Shown here piece after piece: positions 59,315-64,000 of a DNA stretch of 64,000 bases (within the stretch, counting starts at the first letter, position 1; every line of letters begins with the position of its first letter). Position numbers and translations under genes: made by a program. The notes under the pieces were generated by a model. That model saw nothing but the letters and a program-made list of their open reading frames with translations. It was not told the DNA's origin and made no database searches. Origin of the DNA: JASJBU01 sp963790775 (GTDB lineage: Bacteria; Pseudomonadota; Gammaproteobacteria; Chromatiales; Chromatiaceae); contig CAWBPR010000005.1 in the NCBI GenBank assembly GCA_963790775.1, positions 764,915-828,914 of the forward strand. Reading direction: 5' to 3'.

Positions 59315-59354
59315 CATATGGTCTATTGGTGCAATAGTACACCATACTTGCACC
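59315..59354 (-). promoter_or_regulatory. Probable parDE operator/promoter
   Basis: Inverted repeats upstream of parD: GGTGCAA (59328-59334) with TTGCACC (59348-59354), overlapping TATGGT/ACCATA copies. Ribbon-helix-helix antitoxins bind such sites to repress their own operon. Promoter boxes not clearly assigned. Confidence 0.45.
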
Positions 59355-59454
59355 ATCTACCACCTGGCCAATTCGGCTAGGCGTCTTTGTGGCATCAGGA
59401 CTCAGGGGTCTTCGTACCATAATGAAAGTTCCTACCATCAATGGAGGAATCGTC

Positions 59455-60081
59455 ATGTACTTACCGACCCACTCACAGGAGAAACATGAGCCATGGAATA
59501 AAGGTAAACTGGTTGGACAAAAGCCACCGCTTAAACTCAAGGAGGTCTGGGCCATCCGCTTTCGTCTAGAAATGGACCACAATATCAGAGAGTTGGCCCT
59601 ATTCAATCTGGCTATCGACAGTAAACTCAGAGGATGTGACTTGGTTAAACTCAGGGTCAAGGATGTTTCCCATGGCAACGCGATTCTCAAACGAGCCAAG
59701 ATCATGCAGCAGAAGACCCGGCAACCGGTTCAATTCGAGATTACAGAGCACACCCGGGAGGCGATCAGTCGCTGGATTGAAGAAGCAAAGTTGATACAGG
59801 GTGACTATTTGTTCAAAAGTCGATTCAGGCACTCGCCCCATCTTTCCACCAGGCAGTATGCTCGAATTGTGGAATCCTGGGTTTCAGGAATTGGTCTCGA
59901 CCCTTCTGTCTATGGTACTCATTCATTAAGGCGAACGAAGGCCTCATTGATCTACCGAAGGACCAAGAATCTGCGGGCAGTGCAGTTACTACTTGGCCAC
60001 ACAAAGCTGGAAAGCACAGTGAAATACTTGGGTATTGAGGTGGATGATGCCTTGGAGATGGCTGAGCAGATGGATATCTAA
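59455..60081 (+). CDS. Short tyrosine recombinase/integrase
   Basis: 208 residues from ATG 59455, chosen for GGAGG at 59443-59447. Only the catalytic domain is present: first Arg in SKLRGCDLVKL, H-x2-R in GTHSLRRT, then LLGHTKLESTVKYLGI with His and the nucleophile Tyr. The N-terminal SAM-like core-binding domain of full integrases is missing; a short basic start (EPWNKGKLVGQKPPLK) replaces it. I recall similar orphan short recombinases in other proteobacteria. It is next to parDE and IS relics, so part of a mobile region. Confidence 0.83.
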   Translation: MYLPTHSQEKHEPWNKGKLVGQKPPLKLKEVWAIRFRLEMDHNIRELALFNLAIDSKLRGCDLVKLRVKDVSHGNAILKRAKIMQQKTRQPVQFEITEHTREAISRWIEEAKLIQGDYLFKSRFRHSPHLSTRQYARIVESWVSGIGLDPSVYGTHSLRRTKASLIYRRTKNLRAVQLLLGHTKLESTVKYLGIEVDDALEMAEQMDI

Positions 60082-60647
60082 GCCGCTTTCATTGAATCAA
60101 ACGCTATTGGCGCTCACTGACCGATGAGCGCCAGTCCAGCTGTCACAAGCCTCAAACGAGTGTTCCTGACTCAAACCGGACATATTATTCGTCGTGTGGT
60201 TAGGCCGTAGTCACCCCGAAACCGACATAGATAGGTAAAGTAGAAACGAGTAAAAAACGGCCGATGGAGTCTCGGTCTGCCCAAAGTGTGGAGGTGAAAC
60301 CAGGGTGATCGCCAGCATCGAGGATCAGCAGATCATCGACAAGATACTGGCTCACCTCATGAAGAAAGGCGCATTGCCGCCACCACCCGAGTTGCTGCCG
60401 GCAACGCGGGCCTCACCAGATACAGGCTGGTTTGCATAGCGCTGGGTTTTCACACTTCTCAACACGGTACAGCAACAAAAGGATAGGTTGCCTGGTGAGG
60501 TATTGCCTGAACTAAGTTGGCAGGCCAGGAAGGCAGTGAAAGCGGGCGGTTCAGCCGGAAATCCAGGGGGTTAGATAGATTAAGGCCGGATAGACGGATA
60601 TTTCAGGCATATCCAGCCTCCAGTGTATGTGCCGATCAAAATCCGCT
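60082..60647. other. Spacer with transposase relic
   Basis: About 570 bases. Besides the IS91-type tail at 60278-60439 I see no gene; the stretch 60440-60647 keeps no recognisable frame. Confidence 0.4.
60278..60439 (+). pseudogene. IS91-family (Y2) transposase, C-terminal remnant
   Basis: About 53 codons reading CPKCGGETRVIASIEDQQII and on through HLMKKGALPPPPELLPATRA to a stop. A zinc-ribbon C-P-x-C-G-G followed by a Pro-rich tail is the typical end of IS91/IS801-type transposases. Nothing of the catalytic part remains upstream. Confidence 0.6.
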
Positions 60648-60947
60648 GTTATTTGCCGCAGTTCAACTCCGGACTCAAAATCGCCCTATCCTAAATGCTG
60701 CGTATCTTATGGCCGCTGCTGCCCATGAGTCGATGTAGACTCAAGCACAATCAGATGACATCTGGCCGGATAACAGGTATGGAAGGTGTAGCCGAGGAGA
60801 CAGGCATAACGCCAGCCGTAGATTTGACGGTCAAAGCTGACGCTATGCCCCAAACCGTGCTTTCGCACAGCCCGTCCATGGTCTCACCAAGACGGGTCAA
60901 AATCCAGCTCTCATCGGCCTTGTGGACCGATGAAACCTACCGCCCGG

Positions 60948-61355
60948 ATGTTTCACTGCGCAGGTTGTCACTGCCAGGTTATTGTCTGTCGAGACTGTGA
61001 CCGCGGAAACGTCTATTGCGCAAATGGCTGCGCCGGGCAGGCCCGATCCGCCTCGCTGAGCCGGGCGGCCAAACGCTACCGTTCAACCCGCCCCGGCCGG
61101 CACCGTAACGCGGATCGACAACGCCGGTTCCGGGCACGTCAAAAACAAATAGTAACGCATCAGGGTTCCCCACCCGTTATCCGCCTTGCTCTACTGTTGT
61201 CTGCATTGAACACACGGAAAAGAGATCAGGAAGCGGTGCGCAATCGCACGGAAACGGCCATTTATTGCCATTTCTGTCAGTGCGAATGCACTCCCTACCT
61301 CAGAAATGACTTTCTGCGACCGCCGCAACGCGGCAAACCACATAAATCGCTGTGA
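60948..61355 (+). CDS. Cys-rich zinc-binding accessory protein of an IS21-type element
   Basis: About 135 residues from ATG 60948; an ATG at 60930 in the same frame is also possible. The N-terminus MFHCAGCHCQVIVCRDCDRG and CANGC carry seven or more Cys, a likely zinc finger. A basic middle (KRYRSTRPGRHRNADRQRR) could bind nucleic acid, and a second Cys cluster CHFCQCEC lies near the C-terminus. I recall similar genes just upstream of istA in other IS21 elements; role unknown. Confidence 0.6.
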   Translation: MFHCAGCHCQVIVCRDCDRGNVYCANGCAGQARSASLSRAAKRYRSTRPGRHRNADRQRRFRARQKQIVTHQGSPPVIRLALLLSALNTRKRDQEAVRNRTETAIYCHFCQCECTPYLRNDFLRPPQRGKPHKSL

Positions 61356-61384
61356 CAGCAGCCCTTGATTGAAGGAGATGACAG

Positions 61385-62907
61385 TTGGCTATCAGTAAAG
61401 ATCTCGAATCGAAGATTCTTCGCTATCACTTTGTCGAACACTGGGGCCCGCATACCATAGCCACTCAGCTGGGCATCCATCATTCGGTGGTGGATCGGGT
61501 GCTGTCTCAGGCCGGCATGCCCAAGGCCGAACGCGCGCAACGGGCTTCGATGATCGATCCTTATCTGCCGTTCATTATCGAGACCTTGGCGCAATTCCCC
61601 AAACTCACGGCCGCGCGACTCTATGCGATGGTGCAGCAACGCGGTTATCCGGGCGGTTGCAGCCATTTCCGGTCTCATATCGCACAACTGCGTCCGCGCA
61701 AGCCGAGCGAAGCGTATCTCCGGCTCAGAACCCTGCCTGGTGAACAATCACAAGTTGACTGGGGTCACTTTGGTTATCTTCAGGTCGGCCGGGCAAAGCG
61801 ACCCTTGATGGCCTTCGTGATGGTGCTCAGCTGGAGCCGCCGCATCTTCCTGCGTTTCTATCTCAATCAACGCATGGAAAGCTTTCTGCGCGGCCATGTT
61901 GCCGCCTTTGATGCCTGGGGTGCAGTGCCGAGGGTGCTTTTATATGACAACCTGAAGTCAGCCGTGCTCGAGCGGCGTGACGATGCGATCCGGTTCCATC
62001 CCACCCTGTTGGCGTTGTCGGCACACTACCACTTCGAACCCCGGCCGGTTGCCGTTGCCGGGGCAACGAAAAGGGCCGGGTCGAACGCGCGATACGCTAC
62101 ATTCGCGACAGCTTCTTTGCCGGGCGCCAGTGGTCCGATATCGATGATCTGAATGCGCAGGCTGATAGCTGGTGTGCGGGTCCCGCCGCCAACCGGCCTT
62201 GCCCGGAAGACCCGCGCATGACGGTAAGCGAAGCCTTTGATCAAGAGCGTCCACAACTGCTGGGGTTACCGGATAACCCCTTCGAAACCGACGAACGGGT
62301 CGAGGTCAGTGTCGGCAAAACCCCCTATGTCCGCTTCGATCTGAACGACTACAGCGTGCCGCATACTCAGGTGCAGCGCAGCCTGACGGTGATGGCCTCG
62401 CTAACCCACGTGCGGGTACTTGATGGCGGCGAGGTGATCGCCGAGCACCCGCGCGTCTATGGCAAGGCGGAGCAGATCGAAAATCCGCTGCACATCGAAG
62501 CGCTGGCCAGCGCCAAGCGGAGTGCTCGCCATCACCGCGGACAGGACCGGCTGGCGCATGCCGCCCCGTCGAGTCGTGAACTGTTGCAGCAGGCCGCGTA
62601 TCGCGGCACTCCGCTATCGAGCACCACCGCCCAACTGGTGCAACTGCTCGACGACTACGGTGCCGCCGAACTCGAGCAGGCCATCGCAGAGGCCCTCAAG
62701 AACGAGGTGCCCCATACCAACGGCGTACGCCAAGTGCTGGAACGGCGCCGCGAGCAGCGCGACCGATTACCGCCATTAACGCTCACGCTGCCCGACAACG
62801 ACAAGGCGCGAAACATCGTCGTGCGTGCGCCATCGCTGGCGGCATACGACCAACTCGATACCGATACCGAAAATGAGTCGGAGCCAACCGATGACAACAA
62901 GAACTGA
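61385..62907 (+). pseudogene. istA: IS21 transposase IstA with one frameshift
   Basis: Integrase-like DDE transposase. TTG 61385 follows GAAGGAG (61371-61377); the nearer ATG 61378 opens a 6-codon frame only. First part: helix-turn-helix (HTIATQLGIHHSVVDRVLSQ), first Asp in SQVDWGHF, second Asp in VLLYDNLKSAV. Around 62058-62061 a lost C breaks the frame (from RPVAVA), and it continues as GNEKGRVERAIRYIRD with the catalytic Glu in RVER, to 62907. Full length would be about 508 residues. Unless corrected, the element cannot make full IstA. Confidence 0.87.
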
Positions 62908-63715
62908 TCCTGACCAGGTGCTTCATGACGAGTTCAAACAGCGTGCTGTCGCGCTCAAACTTCAAGGACTGGTTGCCCACTGGGATGAGTTATCCAGGAC
63001 CGAAATGTCCTGGGTGCAACGACTCATTGAGTGGGAAGAGGTCGAGCGCAGGCGGCGCGGTCTCGAACGTCGACTCAGCGCAGCGCACATCGGCCGCTTC
63101 AAGCCACTCGCCGACTTCGACTGGAGCTGGCCGGATCAGTGCGACCAGGCGGCGGTGTCAGGCTTCATGACGCTGCGCTTTATCAAGGAGACCAGCAACA
63201 TCATCCTGGTCGGGCCCAACGGTGTGGGTAAATCAATGATCGCACAGAACATCGCCCACCATGCGGTGATGCAGGGGTACAGCGCACTGTTCATTAATGC
63301 CGCCCAGATGCTGGGGGACCTGGCCGCTCAGGACGGTGACAATGCGCTGCGGCGCCGCTTGAAATACTATGCGCATCCGGACGTACTGATCATCGACGAG
63401 GTCGGGTACCTCTCCTACGGCAATCGCCACGCCGATCTGCTGTTCAACATCATCAACCGCCGTTACGAACTCAAGCCGACCCTCGTGACCACCAACCGCC
63501 CGTTTGCCGAATGGAGCGAGGTATTCCCCAACGCCGCCTGTGTCGTCTCCATTGTCGACCGACTGGTGCATCACTCGGAGATCATGGTGATCGAGGGTGG
63601 GTCCTACCGCATGCGAGAGGCAAAAGAGCGCGCCGCCAGCAAGAAAAGAACCGTCAAATCGCGTCGTAAACCCGCCGGTCAGCCGGAAACAAGAAAACCG
63701 AGGCACTCCCCATGA
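62891..63715 (+). CDS. istB: IS21 helper ATPase IstB
   Basis: 274 residues from ATG 62891, overlapping the istA end by 17 bases. An AAA+ DnaA-like ATPase: Walker A LVGPNGVGKSMIA, Walker B VLIIDEVGYL, sensor LVTTNRPFAEW. It directs the IstA transposase to target DNA. The C-terminal tail is basic (KKRTVKSRRKP). Intact. Confidence 0.93.
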   Translation: MTTRTDPDQVLHDEFKQRAVALKLQGLVAHWDELSRTEMSWVQRLIEWEEVERRRRGLERRLSAAHIGRFKPLADFDWSWPDQCDQAAVSGFMTLRFIKETSNIILVGPNGVGKSMIAQNIAHHAVMQGYSALFINAAQMLGDLAAQDGDNALRRRLKYYAHPDVLIIDEVGYLSYGNRHADLLFNIINRRYELKPTLVTTNRPFAEWSEVFPNAACVVSIVDRLVHHSEIMVIEGGSYRMREAKERAASKKRTVKSRRKPAGQPETRKPRHSP

Positions 63716-63915
63716 CGATGAATACTACACGTATAACCACGTACTGGACCACCGGCGAGGCTGCTACAGTCATCGACTTCCTCGACACACTCCGGGATGC
63801 CTTATGGGAGACCTACGGAGAGCAAATCACCCAGATGCATCGTGAGGCTTACGACGACTGCATCCGAGATGCCAATCAGTTCGAGTGTGAGTTTGACGAT
63901 GATATCCCGTTCTAA
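63712..63915 (+). CDS. Small acidic protein at the end of the IS21 element
   Basis: 67 residues, start coupled to the istB stop (ATGA). Acidic, helical, ending CEFDDDIPF, with no known domain. Such short genes occur after istB in some IS21-family elements; role unknown. Confidence 0.6.
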   Translation: MTMNTTRITTYWTTGEAATVIDFLDTLRDALWETYGEQITQMHREAYDDCIRDANQFECEFDDDIPF

Positions 63916-64000
63916 CTCGGGAACGTCAACAGGGTACCCGTCACTTGAGGTGGCTGCTGTCCGGTGCTGCTATTGCATGACAGCGGCAAATAACCCCGGT

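Larger units (their letters stand above)
60648..63994 (+). mobile_element. IS21-family element with accessory genes (ends tentative)
   Basis: A 12-base inverted repeat GTTATTTGCCGC occurs at 60648-60659 and, inverted, at 63983-63994. Between them lie four plus-strand genes: a Cys-rich accessory protein, istA (frameshifted), istB and a small acidic protein. Exact ends are uncertain because the element reaches close to the window edge and IS21 ends have multiple repeats. About 290 bases at the left (60660-60947) carry no recognisable gene. Confidence 0.65.

Overview
The window looks like a chromosomal segment of a gammaproteobacterium. Evidence is the housekeeping set (uppP, galE, tatD, yaaA, xthA), two CZB-type chemoreceptors, a large hybrid sensor kinase and MacAB-type exporters. 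A free-living or host-associated sulfur-oxidiser-like lineage would fit, but no marker gene proves it. I saw no rRNA, tRNA or CRISPR array.

Layout. 1-5.4 kb: a chemoreceptor cut by the left edge, small conserved genes, a PKHD-type Fe(II) dioxygenase and a two-helix ion channel with an unusual filter. 5.4-12 kb: an adaptor/ATPase/permease/permease export operon, split by an opposite-strand pair (a secreted alpha/beta hydrolase and a membrane protein of unknown function). 12-18.6 kb: a second chemoreceptor broken by an in-frame stop, then a 1422-residue hybrid kinase. 19.6-30.4 kb: a one-strand biosynthetic operon. It holds an iterative type I polyketide synthase with order KS-AT-ACP-KR-DH-PPTase (the layout of enediyne-type PKSs), a flavodoxin-like FMN reductase, a GMC oxidoreductase with a cysteine cluster, an FAD oxidoreductase and an SDR. 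31-37.6 kb: mostly core genes. 37.9-42.5 kb: a second adaptor/permease/ATPase exporter.

From 43 kb the window becomes accessory. It contains an intact IS630-type element, a cassette of a nitroreductase-like protein, an M23 peptidase, a DUF6544-like protein, a CPBP protease, a serine hydrolase and an alpha/beta hydrolase, then gene-poor DNA with repeats. A TIG/PPC lipoprotein and a large M6-like metalloprotease/VWA protein with a C-terminal membrane anchor follow. The right end holds a MITE-like repeat, a ParDE pair, a short tyrosine recombinase, relics of IS5- and IS91-type transposases and an IS21-type element.

At least eight genuine-looking reading frames are broken by one-base shifts or a stop: the chemoreceptor, the PKS (three times), xthA, the Mut7-C gene, the metalloprotease and istA. 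Several breaks fall in short homopolymers, so base-calling error must be excluded before calling them pseudogenes.

The most interesting candidate system is the PKS-redox operon. The metalloprotease/VWA plus lipoprotein pair comes second.
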